Positions 10,926 through 20,662 of a stretch of 47,113 nucleotides of DNA are shown piece after piece. How positions within the stretch are numbered: position 1 is the first letter of the stretch; the number at the start of each line of letters is the position of its first letter. Source of the stretch: Triparma columacea (lineage: Eukaryota; Sar; Bolidophyceae; Parmales; Triparmaceae); the NCBI GenBank assembly GCA_030267965.1, contig BRYA01000470.1, positions 4,562 to 51,674 of the forward strand, given 5' to 3'. The notes beneath the pieces were generated by a model, which was not told the origin of the DNA, made no database searches, and saw nothing but the letters and a program-made list of their open reading frames with translations. A program made the translations under genes and the position numbers.

Positions 10926-12056
10926 ATGATATCTCAATCAGAGGTACAATCGTCACACAATTATGAGAGCACAAATGTGACAGTAGATAGTTGGGACGAT
11001 TTGACAGACGGTCAGCAGTTGTGCATAGATTGGGTTCGTGTGCAAGACTGGGATCGCATCAAGGGGTATGCCAAGGAACATGGTCCTGAGGTTTTGTTAG
11101 GCGTTCATAAAAAGCGTGTTGATGAGGAATGGAGGGTACGTTCAGTCCTCACCAGCGCCTCTGCTGACGATAATGTTGAGATGGTCAAGCTTACCTTAGA
11201 CGCCGGCTTTGACAACGAGGAAGCCATGTACATGGCCGCACAAATATCAATAAGGAATAGTGACAATTCAGCAATCTTGAGATTGCTCTTAGAACATGGA
11301 CTTGACCCTAATATGGACCTACGAGTCGAAGGGGCGGAGGAAGGCGCTTCCAACTTTTTGATGGATGCTGCTTATGCGGGACACATTGATCACGCCATAG
11401 CACTTCTCGATCATGGAGCAAATGTGAACAAGACAATGGTTCATTGTGTTGATGGACATGTTGATTCACCACTTACTTGTACTGTCAATTATGGAGCACA
11501 CGACATGTGCAGGCTGTTTCTCACGCGCGGTGCTATTCCAACCACCAACGACGTGCTTTATGTGTTTGACAATTGCCTCGGAGCGTGCATAGGACAACAC
11601 CCTAACCTTAGTAGAGATGGCGCAATAAAGATGTTCACAACATTTGTTCATCTCGGAAAGCCCGACTCCGACGTAGTTCGAGACGAATTCAATAAGATCC
11701 ATCCTTCCCATCACGATCCTACAATCGCCAACATCACGAAACATTACCTTCAAGGCCGTCCCTTCTGCTGTTTCATTTGCGAGGCTCTAACCGCCAAGTC
11801 CCGCGACAAGCTCCTAATGTGTCCCTGTCGCAACGTCGCCTACTGCTCGAGGGAGTGCCAGCTCAAGCACTGGAAGGAGCACAAGGTGCTATGCACGGGA
11901 CCGCTGAACGAAAGGGGGGAAAGTGAGGCAATGGTCAAGAAAAGATCCAAGACAGGGAAGGGAGCGGCGGCGGGAGGAGCGGATGTGGGAGCAGCGGAAG
12001 GAGCAGTTGCGACGGGGAAGACGGGGAAGAAGGGCAAGAAGGGCAAGAAGAAGTGA
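10926..12056 (+). CDS. Ankyrin-repeat / MYND zinc-finger protein (paralog 1)
   Basis: An intronless 376-aa ORF. Residues ~60-210 carry ankyrin-type repeats (RLLLEHGLDPNMD, then AIALLDHGANVNK). Residues ~280-325 are a complete MYND finger: paired CxxC, then CPCRNVAYCSRECQLKHWKEHK and a final Cys. The tail is Lys/Gly/Ala-rich and basic (GKKGKKGKKK). MYND fingers normally mediate protein-protein contacts and ankyrin repeats do likewise, so an adaptor role is likely; the partner is unknown. Paralogs sit at 33495-34646 and 35325-38699 on the other strand, over 60% identical by eye. The ATG at 10926 fits the conserved TATA-like box 30 bp upstream. Confidence 0.9.
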   Translation: MISQSEVQSSHNYESTNVTVDSWDDLTDGQQLCIDWVRVQDWDRIKGYAKEHGPEVLLGVHKKRVDEEWRVRSVLTSASADDNVEMVKLTLDAGFDNEEAMYMAAQISIRNSDNSAILRLLLEHGLDPNMDLRVEGAEEGASNFLMDAAYAGHIDHAIALLDHGANVNKTMVHCVDGHVDSPLTCTVNYGAHDMCRLFLTRGAIPTTNDVLYVFDNCLGACIGQHPNLSRDGAIKMFTTFVHLGKPDSDVVRDEFNKIHPSHHDPTIANITKHYLQGRPFCCFICEALTAKSRDKLLMCPCRNVAYCSRECQLKHWKEHKVLCTGPLNERGESEAMVKKRSKTGKGAAAGGADVGAAEGAVATGKTGKKGKKGKKK

Positions 12057-12596
12057 ACGAAACAATACAGTAATGCGGCGGCTATAAGCAATTTTCATAA
12101 TTCTATGTACATCAAATTGCTTATTTTTTATTGCGATTAGCGTGAGAATGAACAATCTCATATTTCTCCAACTAATTTTGTTCCCTCCTCTCGACTCCTG
12201 CTTATTGGAGGAAAAATTGGGCAAGTTGCCCATCTTTTTATCACCTTAAAGGCCAAGTTTCCTTTTCACGCAGATATCAAGCATATCTATATACATCATT
12301 CGAATCACACCAATTTTGTTGTCAAGTTTGAATCATAAAATCGTAATTCTTACTCATCTCAGAGAAGTTAAACAGCTGGCCCCCACATCTGTCCCGAAAA
12401 GAGTGAGGAAGAGCTAGCTTAAAAGCACAAATCCCACCTCCAATCAACACCCCACCTATACATCTAACCCTAATAGATATAACCACACAATATCATACAC
12501 CCTGCAAGCCCTCAAACCGTACACAAATCCCACAAAACTCTTCAACTTCCTCCGTGAACTTTCGTCCCTCCTTCTTTGCGCATTCTTTGCTCAAAG
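12057..12596. other. Intergenic; conserved 3' flank of paralog 1, then bZIP 5' region
   Basis: 12057 to about 12200 matches, in reverse complement, the segment 34790-34930, so the 3' flank belongs to the duplicated ankyrin-MYND unit. The remainder is AT-rich and probably holds the bZIP gene's promoter and 5' UTR. No RNA gene was recognised. Confidence 0.5.
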
Positions 12597-14858
12597 ATGG
12601 TCGTAACTAAGAGCCGGCGCCTCAGAGACCAGGTAAGACTTGTGGAGACGTGGGATGAGCGATGGAACTTCTCAGATTCGCAAATTTCATGCCACAACAT
12701 AACCCAAAACCATAACTACCCCGAGGTAGTAAAAGGGTAAAAGACAATAACCCCCCCCGTCAACTACTAACCCCGCTTCAACTTTCCGCAGTCCCCCTCC
12801 CTCAATTCTTCCTCCTCGCCCTCCCCCAATTCCACCGCCAACAATACCCCATCTCCTGAGCAATCCCCCAAGCTTCTGGGGACCAGGATGAAGACAAGCA
12901 TGAGCATGCCCAGCCTAAGTACTGCAGGCGCCGGTGTGGCGCCTCAGTTCAGCATGGGGGGCGACGTCGGCGGCGGGGTGGACGTGAAGGACCCAAAGAG
13001 GCAGCGTCGCCTTGAGCGCAACCGGGAGTCCGCTCGTCTCTCCCGTCGCCGTCGCAAGCAGTACCTTGAGGTCCTAGAGGAGAAGGTCAACGTCCTCTCC
13101 GAGCAGATGGACAGCGGTCGCCGCCAGCACGTCCTCAACGCGATCGAGGACATCAAGAAGGTCAGGAGGGGGCTGATCGACGATGCCGTAACGCTGGACT
13201 CTGCCGACGTTCAGGGGGTGGGGAAGGCCACTCAAATGATCGACAGCTACACGTCCGCGTCCTGCCGCGAGCTCCGCCTAGCCCTCCAGTTCTACGTCCA
13301 GCAGATGAAGAGCCTGGTCCTACCCCCGCAGACCAGGTTCATCCTCTGGCTCACCCTCCAGAATGACTGCTACTTCGCGGGGGGGAGGGACAGCAGCCAG
13401 AGGCTGAGCGCCGCGAGGATCGGAGAGAAGCTCCTGCTCAAGGGTAAGAATAGGGCGAGCCCGGCGGACGGGATGTGGCCCTTGCTCTGCAACGACACTG
13501 GGCTGAGCTACGACCAGGAGGAGAAGGCCAGGGCGTACCAGAGGGAGGTTTTGCAGGACCAGCAGAGCTGGATGGACAGACACGCTGTGGGGGCGATAAC
13601 CAACACCATTGAGACCATCTACGAGGTGTTGAAGGGGCTGGGGGCGCTGGTCGAGGAGGGGGTAAAGGAGGAGAGCGTGGTGCTGACGATGCAGCAGAGG
13701 GTCAAGCTCCTGAAATACTGCAGCGACAACAAGGAGAGGCTACAGAAGTTTTTCAACACCAAGGGGGATAGCGAGGCCGAGTTCGGTAAAATGCTACAGA
13801 CGATTAACCAGTACAGCAACGACAGCATGAAGCTAGGGGCTTTGACGAACGTCCTTGACAACGTCAGGTCGACGCTAGCGCAGGTGCCTGACGTTGTGGT
13901 GGGGGATAAAATTAAGAAGCTTAGCAGGAGACCGTCCTTCGAGTCCCTCGCCAGCGCTACGGTGAAGGAGGTGGGGGGGGGGAAGGGTAGCAGTAACAAT
14001 TTGGTCGACATGGTTAACTTGGACGAACAACCAAAACAGCAGGGGGGGAGGAGGGACCAGGGACAGAGCATCACACCGGAGGCTGCTCAGCACGCCTTCG
14101 TGGGATCGCTGATTGGAGAGGCGGGGAGACACGTGGGGACGGGGTACCACCCCTTCCAGCCCGGCTTTGTGCAGGTCGCGGGGGTGGGACCGGTGAAGTC
14201 TACGAAACAGCAGGCGGCTGGGGAACAGGCGCAACCGATGGAGAACAGGATCACACCGGAGGCGGGGATGTGGGAGGGGGGGTTGCCAGGCGGAGCGGGG
14301 ATGTTCGGGGGGGCAACAGGGATGACGGGGGGAGCAGGGATGACGGGCATGATGGGGGGGGCAAGTACAGGGATGGGGGGGATTGTAGGAATGAACAACG
14401 GGCTGCAAGGAAGAGCGGCGCACAACGGGATGGACGTGATGCAGCCAAACCATCACATGCAGCCCCCCCACATGCAACCCCACCACGTGCTGGAGCCCGA
14501 ACCCAATGACGTTACGACTGGAAGACAAAAGGTTGACTCCATGGAAGTCCTCGATATGGTCCTTAATGATATTGACATGATTGCCAGCATGCCGCCCCCC
14601 CCCCAACAAGCACCAACCAACCACGTCCCTCTACAGCAGCACAGTCAGCCCCCTCAGCTTAACATGGTAGGAGGGATGATGGGGGGGGTGGGCAATCCAC
14701 TGGCGGTGGAGCCCACACCCATCATCCCCCAGCATCCAGGCGCAGCGGGGACGGACGTTGATGCGCTCATGCAGAGCTTCGCAGACGATGGATTTCTTTT
14801 CGACATTGCGTCTGATGATGACTGGACTATCGGGGGGTTTGCAGACAAATCCCCTTGA
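12597..14858 (+). CDS. bZIP transcription factor
   Basis: Model: 12597..12632 joined to 12792..14858; 2,103 nt, 700 aa. The 12-codon first exon (MVVTKSRRLRDQ) splices in phase through GTAAGA and CTTTCCGCAG, with CTAAC upstream as a likely branch site. The basic region is RRLERNRESARLSRRRRKQY (N-x7-R pattern), followed by a short leucine zipper. A conserved-looking helical region follows (QTRFILWLTLQND), like that of other stramenopile bZIPs, and then a Gly/Met-rich low-complexity C-terminus ending in an acidic patch (SDDDWT) that may act in transactivation. No LOV domain is present, so this is not an aureochrome. It should bind DNA as a dimer in the nucleus; targets are unknown. Confidence 0.88.
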
Positions 14859-15711
14859 GTGGGGGGGGGGGGTGGGGTGGACGGTAGTCACAATTTTATA
14901 CATACAACAAAAGGTAAAGGCGAAGTAAATAAGAGGCAGAGCTATTATATGCTATAGAATGGAGTATTTTAAGTTGTGCTGATGGACCACCAAGGATTCT
15001 TGGGTCACAATTTTGAGAAGAAAAGTGCAAAGTAACAATATCCCTAGAAAGCCGAGTCTTTGTTAGGGCTTGTGTAAACACTTTCTTTCACACAGTTTGT
15101 CTCCGTCGGTAGCACGTCTTACGACAACATTTTTTTTTGACGATTTGACGGTGATTACATTGTTCAAACTTCAGAAAATATCAATATGATTCATTTGAAT
15201 CAAATTTCTCTAGAAATCTGTATTACTTAATGGAAAACCATATTTGAGTTGGCGAGACTAAAAATTTTATATTTATTTTATTTGATTTGAGAACATCCAT
15301 TTATTTTTTATCTACTACAAATCAGCACCTTAAAAGAAATGAAACATAACAAAGAAAATTGACGAGTTTGAAAAAATTAAAATTATGATTTTTAGTTTGT
15401 AGATACAATAATATGCTTGAATAAACAATCAATCATTAATAAATAAGTTGGTAGCTCAAATATGAGTTTAGACAAACTTTAAAAAACTCAATTTTTTTCT
15501 TTTTTTTGATATAATGTGCTCTAAGAGAGGTTGTAGTCACTCTTTTAACCAAATTCCCTAACAAATAGACGAAAGATAGGTTATCAAACTCTGCTCTTCT
15601 TTCACTGGCTTTCATCTCTTTTTCCAGGATTCCACCCCTCCCTTCCCTAGGATTCACATTTTTTCTTTTTTTTTCTTAAAGGGGATCTGACAGTCGTTTC
15701 TACTTCCCACG
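14859..15711. other. AT-rich intergenic region
   Basis: It lies between the bZIP stop and the next gene's start, is markedly AT-rich from 15110 to 15500, and ends in pyrimidine tracts just before the ATG at 15712. Small ORFs here look random. I see no RNA gene or repeat. Confidence 0.6.
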
Positions 15712-17984
15712 ATGTCGTATTGTCATGTGGAGCCAGCGTTGTTACGCGTGGACCGTGGGGGTGAGCCAGAAAAGTTCACATCATCGATGGTGCGCAGAGG
15801 GTTGCCAAAAAGTCACATCTCAGAGTGCGTTAGAGTAGATTCCGAGGTTCGAGCGGATATTTCTGCACTTGCTTCAGCAAAAAACGATCGATCTCATATC
15901 CAAAAGGAGGTGAAGGCAAAGAAGAAGAATGGCGAGGATGTAGACGAGACTACTATTGCAAAGTTGAAGGTGAGAGAGTGGGGAGAATGAATGCGGGGGA
16001 GCCAATAGAAAGTCAGCGTTTTGCTTACCATGCGATGTACGATTCCGCCCCTCTCCTGCGTAGGGGTTGAATGTGGCGTTGAAGGGGAGGGACGCACAGA
16101 TTGTGAAGAAGGTGAGATATGGCAAAACAGCAGCATGTCCCGCCAAGAGTTCAACGTTCTTACCTCGACCGCCCCGCAGAGGAAATATCTGGATTCTTTG
16201 CTGTTCAAATGTCCAAATGTGATAGACGACGAGTGGTTAGTGCCTCCTCCCTCTGCCCCTGCCGCAGGTGGGGCTGCCCGTCTTCTCCCTCTGACTGCAA
16301 AATTTCTTCTGAAGCGCGACGGGGATCCTCAGTCGATCCTATCTGATTTTCGGCGGTTTCACACCTTCGCCTCCTACCTTACCCACCCTCAAGGGGAGAA
16401 AGAGGTGCCTTGCACCCCCCTTGAAATGTTATCCACACACTCTAACCGTTGGGTGACGGAGGTGAGTGACGAGGCGCGGCGAGCGAAGCGAGTCGCAAGA
16501 TGGATTGTAATGGCTTCGCGCAAAAGAGAGTTTGATATGGAACCTACGGATTACAACGTACAACTAAAATCTCACGCTCCTCCCCGCTACCAACCTCTCA
16601 GAAGGATTTGCCCTCTCTCTACCTTTGCTCCGGCCCTGACGCTCTTACAGTGCTGGGTCTGCACACTCACATGGTTAGCGACGGGAGGGGAATGATGACT
16701 AAAGTGGTGAGCGACTTTACCTCTGTGGTAACCACCCTGGGTCTCGAGTGCAGGGTGACAAAGGTCTCAGCAGGTGAGGGCGCGGCGAGCGGAGGCGCGG
16801 CAAGCAAAGCGAGTCGCGATGGGTTGTAAATGGCTTCGTGAATGTGGAGTGAGGTGGTCGACAAAATGTTCACCCATCATCCTCAACCCCGAGCGGAGGC
16901 GCGGCGAGCAAAGCGAGTCGCGATGGATTTTTAATGGTTTCGTGAATGTGGAGTGAGGTGGTCGACAAAATGTTCACCCATCATCACCAACCCCGTCGCT
17001 TGGCTCCTTGCTTCTCGCTTTGCTTCTCGCTCTGTTTCTCGTAGAGTCCCTTGACCCTCTGGCCGCCTGCAGCGTGGTTATCGATGGGAAAAGTAAAAGA
17101 GGTTGGGTGGCGGTCGGGGAAGTGTCGAACTTCACTGATTTCCACTCGAGATCCATGGGGGTCAGGGGGGGCGTCAAGAAAATGATACAGATTAGGAAGA
17201 ATTTCTGTCATAGTATAGAGGGGAGGTTGGAGGTTGGGGCATTGCGGGGGTTATTAGGGGGGGAGATTGGGGTGGATATCATTCCTCGTTTTGTTCTACT
17301 TTGGACGCTGGATCGGTTCCTTTGCTTGTCTTCCTTCCTTACAGCCGGGGCGTATGAGCCGGGGGAGGAGGATGTCATGGTTTGGGCCGAAATTATGAGG
17401 AGTGGAGGGTTGAGGATTGAAGAGTATGAGAGTTTCAAGGGGTTGAAGAGATGGGCGGAGTGTGTTGGGGGGAGGGCACGGTGAGCGAAGGCGGTGAGCG
17501 AAGCGAACCGCTGAAGGCGCTTGGGGTGGGGGCGGCGGTGAGCGAAGCGAACTGCCGAAGGAGCGGAGGTTTTGAGCCAAAGAAGCGTGTATTTCTGCCT
17601 GCTGGTAAGAGGAGCGAGGTAGACGTCGGGGTTAGGGATGAAGGGAGCGACAACGAATTTGAGGAATTCAGCCTAGACCAAAACCACGACGGGGCCGAGA
17701 GACCGAAGCCATTGCCAGAACAGTCGCCCCGAATCGACACGGGCGTCGGGGTCGGCGACCACATGCAGGGCGTCCACATGCAGATGTTCCACTCCCCCAA
17801 CACCCCTCTCCAGGACCTCCACGCCTCTGAGCTTGACATAATCGAGGAGAACCCCGACGAGGAGGAGAACAACGTTACCGAAACGGCCCAGGCCGGGAGG
17901 CAGAGCTCGGGAAAGAAGGACCTCTCAAAGTTCCTTGTGGTTTCTAAAATTTTGCCTATAACTTCGCTATTTTTATTTATTTGA
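15712..17984 (+). CDS. Seryl-tRNA synthetase-like protein, apparently catalytically degenerate
   Basis: Model: 15712..15969, 16064..16111, 16180..16461, 16602..16773, 17045..17480 and 17561..17984; 1,620 nt, about 539 aa. The N-terminus matches the SerRS coiled-coil arm (LRVDRGGEPEKF, ALASAKNDRSHIQKEVKAKK). The fourth and fifth exons align with the end of the catalytic domain: TTLGLECRVTKVSA for the LGL-YRVV-I-SGAL strand, and GEVSNFTDFHSRSMGVR for motif 3, normally SCSNC-DYQARRL-IR. The expected motif 2 Arg/Glu and the motif 3 ARR are not found, so aminoacylation is unlikely. This resembles SerRS-derived non-catalytic paralogs known in animals. The C-terminus is acidic. The 17481-17560 intron has a weak acceptor; frame and phases otherwise agree. 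Mis-splicing could hide some motif residues. Confidence 0.65.
16787..16995 (+). repeat. Intronic dispersed repeat, two tandem copies (~104 bp)
   Basis: Two copies, at 16787-16889 and 16891-16995, lie in the intron 16774-17044. Each opens with a GCGAGC(A/G)AAGCGAGTCGC core followed by GATGG...TAAATGGCTTCGTGAATG and GGAGTGAGGTGGTCGAC. This is a variant of the element found in introns of other genes in this window. A shorter copy lies near 16476-16520 in the previous intron. Confidence 0.85.
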
Positions 17985-18273
17985 TGGCTATATATCCGCA
18001 AATCCAGCGATCTGATTGGTCCAACGGGGTGCCTATGGGGTGCCTATTTGCCTATATAAAATTGCCTATTTCTTTGAAAACTTAGAGACCACCTGCTGAT
18101 CTGCCACTAACTGAAAAAGATGCCAACCCATTTGTTGGACTAGTCGAAATAGTCGAAAGTTAGAGCGTGACAGCTAGTTTTTGAGGGCGGGATTGATTAA
18201 TCGTTGCCCTCCTAATCGTAAAGTTAAGCCTTGAACAGGGACGTGTGCCGTATAATCCCAAACCTCAACCACC

Positions 18274-20470
18274 ATGACTGACCACGTGGCCAAGATTGCT
18301 CCTGCTCCGGCTCCAGGAACTCCTGTGATCATCTCCCCCGCCAGCCCGAAGAGAAATGGGAGGCGCGACACACTTATATCCCCTGAACTGGGAACTTCGG
18401 GCACGCTAATTCTAAAAATTCACCATGTGAGAGGACAAAGCAAACAATCAAGTGAATCGATTTTTTGGACTCGGACTAGCTGGTGCTCACGCCGAATGAA
18501 TGGAATGGAGTCACGACTCTCGGGGTGGTTGAACAGCACTGCTACATTGAAGGAAGCGACGCAAAAGTACCCTTGGCTCGAAGGCATGTTGTTCGAGGTG
18601 AGGGAAAACCAAAGACAAGTTGTTGCGCCAGTGCCTCTGACACCCGTGCCGCTGTCCCCTGACAGATTATGCTAAATAAGTATGGATTGGCATCAAGTAC
18701 CTCTGCGACGCTCAAGAATATGACGGAGAAGGACGCGAGGAAGGTCGGAGGCAACTTCGCAAATGCACTTATTGAGAATATGACGCCACAGACAGCTGTC
18801 GATGCGTGGGTCTTGACCTATCCTGTGCTGCCCGAATTAGAAGAAGAGTATGCTTGGTTTAGGTGAGACTCTGAGGGGTGCAAGTTACGCTAGATTAATA
18901 TTCTCACCCACCCACCAGACCAATGATGAATACCATCGCGATTGCAATCCGGGAGAAGTCTTTCTACGGGGTAAGGGCAAGAGCATATATTGGCGCCGTC
19001 GTCTCGTTCACAGACATGATTTCCGACGCTTTTATGGCGTATGAATTCAGCAGAACGGGGCGCGGGGGCACTGCTCAAGCGCTTTTGTTTTTGGTACTTG
19101 CGAACGTTTTCTGCCAGTCTGCTATCGTCTATATGCAGACGCGCAACACAAATAAAAAGACGATGGCCTTCGAGTTTTTATCAGTCGTCACCTTCACAAA
19201 GCCAGGCTTCGATGCGTATCGTGTCGCCAACGGGATGGAGCAACCGTCAGGAGTACCCTTAGATCCGCTGAAGGAGATGGTCTGCATTAAGATTTTGGAA
19301 ATCGTCTTCGAAGCGATTCCTGGCTTAGTGCTTCAGCTTGTTGCCTTCATCAAGGTCAAAGACAAGACTGCTTTTGCAATGGTTTCAATTTTCATCTCAG
19401 CTGCGTCCACCGCATTTACAGGCTCGACAATATTTTTCGACATTGACACCGACCCTAAAGTGAGGAGGCAAAACCCAACCTCGAGCGGCATCATCCCCAA
19501 CAGTGGCCGAGGGGGGGCTTTCCTCTCAGTGTTGTTGATCTGCGGTCTCCAAGTCCTAGCGAAGGCGTTCGCTACAGCCCTCCTCTTTGTGACTGATAAG
19601 TCCTGGCTCTTTTACTACATCTGCGGCGACCACGCACTGCATATTGTTTACCGCATCATCCGGAACGACTTCATATTCTTCGTTCCTGCACCCAAAGTGA
19701 TGTCCTATCTCCTTTTCCCGATCTTCCGAGTCGCCACCAAGGTCATCAATGATTTTACTGGCACTCCGCTTACGCGTCTCCGCTTGTTCATGGGCGGCTG
19801 TTACTATTTGTTCAACTTGATAACGAGCCAAGTGAGTGTTTTTGTCGCCGTATACTTATACAACAACTACGCGGATGTTGCCGAGGGCGAGAGGAAGATC
19901 TCAGCGGAGACCCTCTGGGCGGGGTCAATTGCGCTTGCAGCGGCTTGGCTTATCAATTTCTTGTATTTCGCAAGATTTGTTGCGGTTCCGAGGTTGCGCC
20001 ACACCCTCTGGAATACTCTGACGGGGAGACAGTGTGTGCAGGAGTACTTTCTCATGGGTGAGAGCGACGAACACAAATTCCACATTTTCAGCAACAACTT
20101 GTTGCTATGGAAGAGCGAGATTGGGGAGGATGTTAAGGCATGGACGTTCAAGAATTGGGCGACATGGAAGCAGGAGGAGCCAGAGTGGTTCAAGGAGGTG
20201 AGAATGAGTGCGGCGAGCGAAGCGAGTCGCAGGAAGGATGGAGGGGAGTGTGGGGGGGGTGGAGGGGGGTGGGGAGGTGGAGGTGGGAGATGGATTTGTG
20301 TTGGCACATAGGCGGCGAGATGCATAGGCAGCGAGATGGATTCGTGTTGGCATTTGCTTCTCCGCTAAACGAATTTCTCTAACCCCTTTACAAACCCATT
20401 TCACGATTCGTTCCGCTCTTCGCAGGAGATGGTGCCGGATGAGTTTAAACCAAAGGAAGTTCCTCAGTAA
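18274..20470 (+). CDS. Multi-pass membrane protein, single-block relative of the giant protein
   Basis: Model: 18274..18597, 18666..18862, 18919..20197 and 20426..20470; 1,845 nt, 614 aa. Junctions are supported by homology: WFRPMMNTIA across the 18862/18919 splice matches WFRPMLETIS in the giant ORF (1-6899). After a helical domain (KYPWLEGML; EKDARKVGGNFANAL) comes a block with about seven to eight hydrophobic segments, including VSFTDMISDAFMAYEF, FEAIPGLVLQL and FFDIDTDP, ending VKAWTFKNWATW and a short KPKEVPQ tail. It has no START-like module. The D...SD and E-x-IP-x-LVLQL patterns recall XK-related proteins, which include lipid scramblases; this is a resemblance only. The first exon could hide a further intron. 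Confidence 0.75.
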
Positions 20471-20662
20471 CTGGGAGGGGGGAGAGAGGTGCGGGGGAGG
20501 GGGGGTGATGAGGTATATTTTTTCGTCGGAGAAGGAGAAGGTTATGCGTTAATTTTTAGGTTTTAGGGGTTTAGGTACAAAAAATTAATCGGATTTTCGT
20601 TGACATCATAGGGAAGCTATCACCAATATCTTCCCCACCCTCCCACCCCACCGTCAGGTCTC

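Noticed and set aside
13875..14624. Long antisense ORF opposite the bZIP gene
   Set aside because: It is a shadow of GC-rich coding DNA, rich in His/Pro/Arg with no domain; the sense frame has a clear bZIP.
18175..18260. Possible second split tRNA (CTCCTAATCG and TTGAACAGGG strings)
   Set aside because: I could not form an anticodon stem, T stem or acceptor stem with or without removing GT-AG segments.
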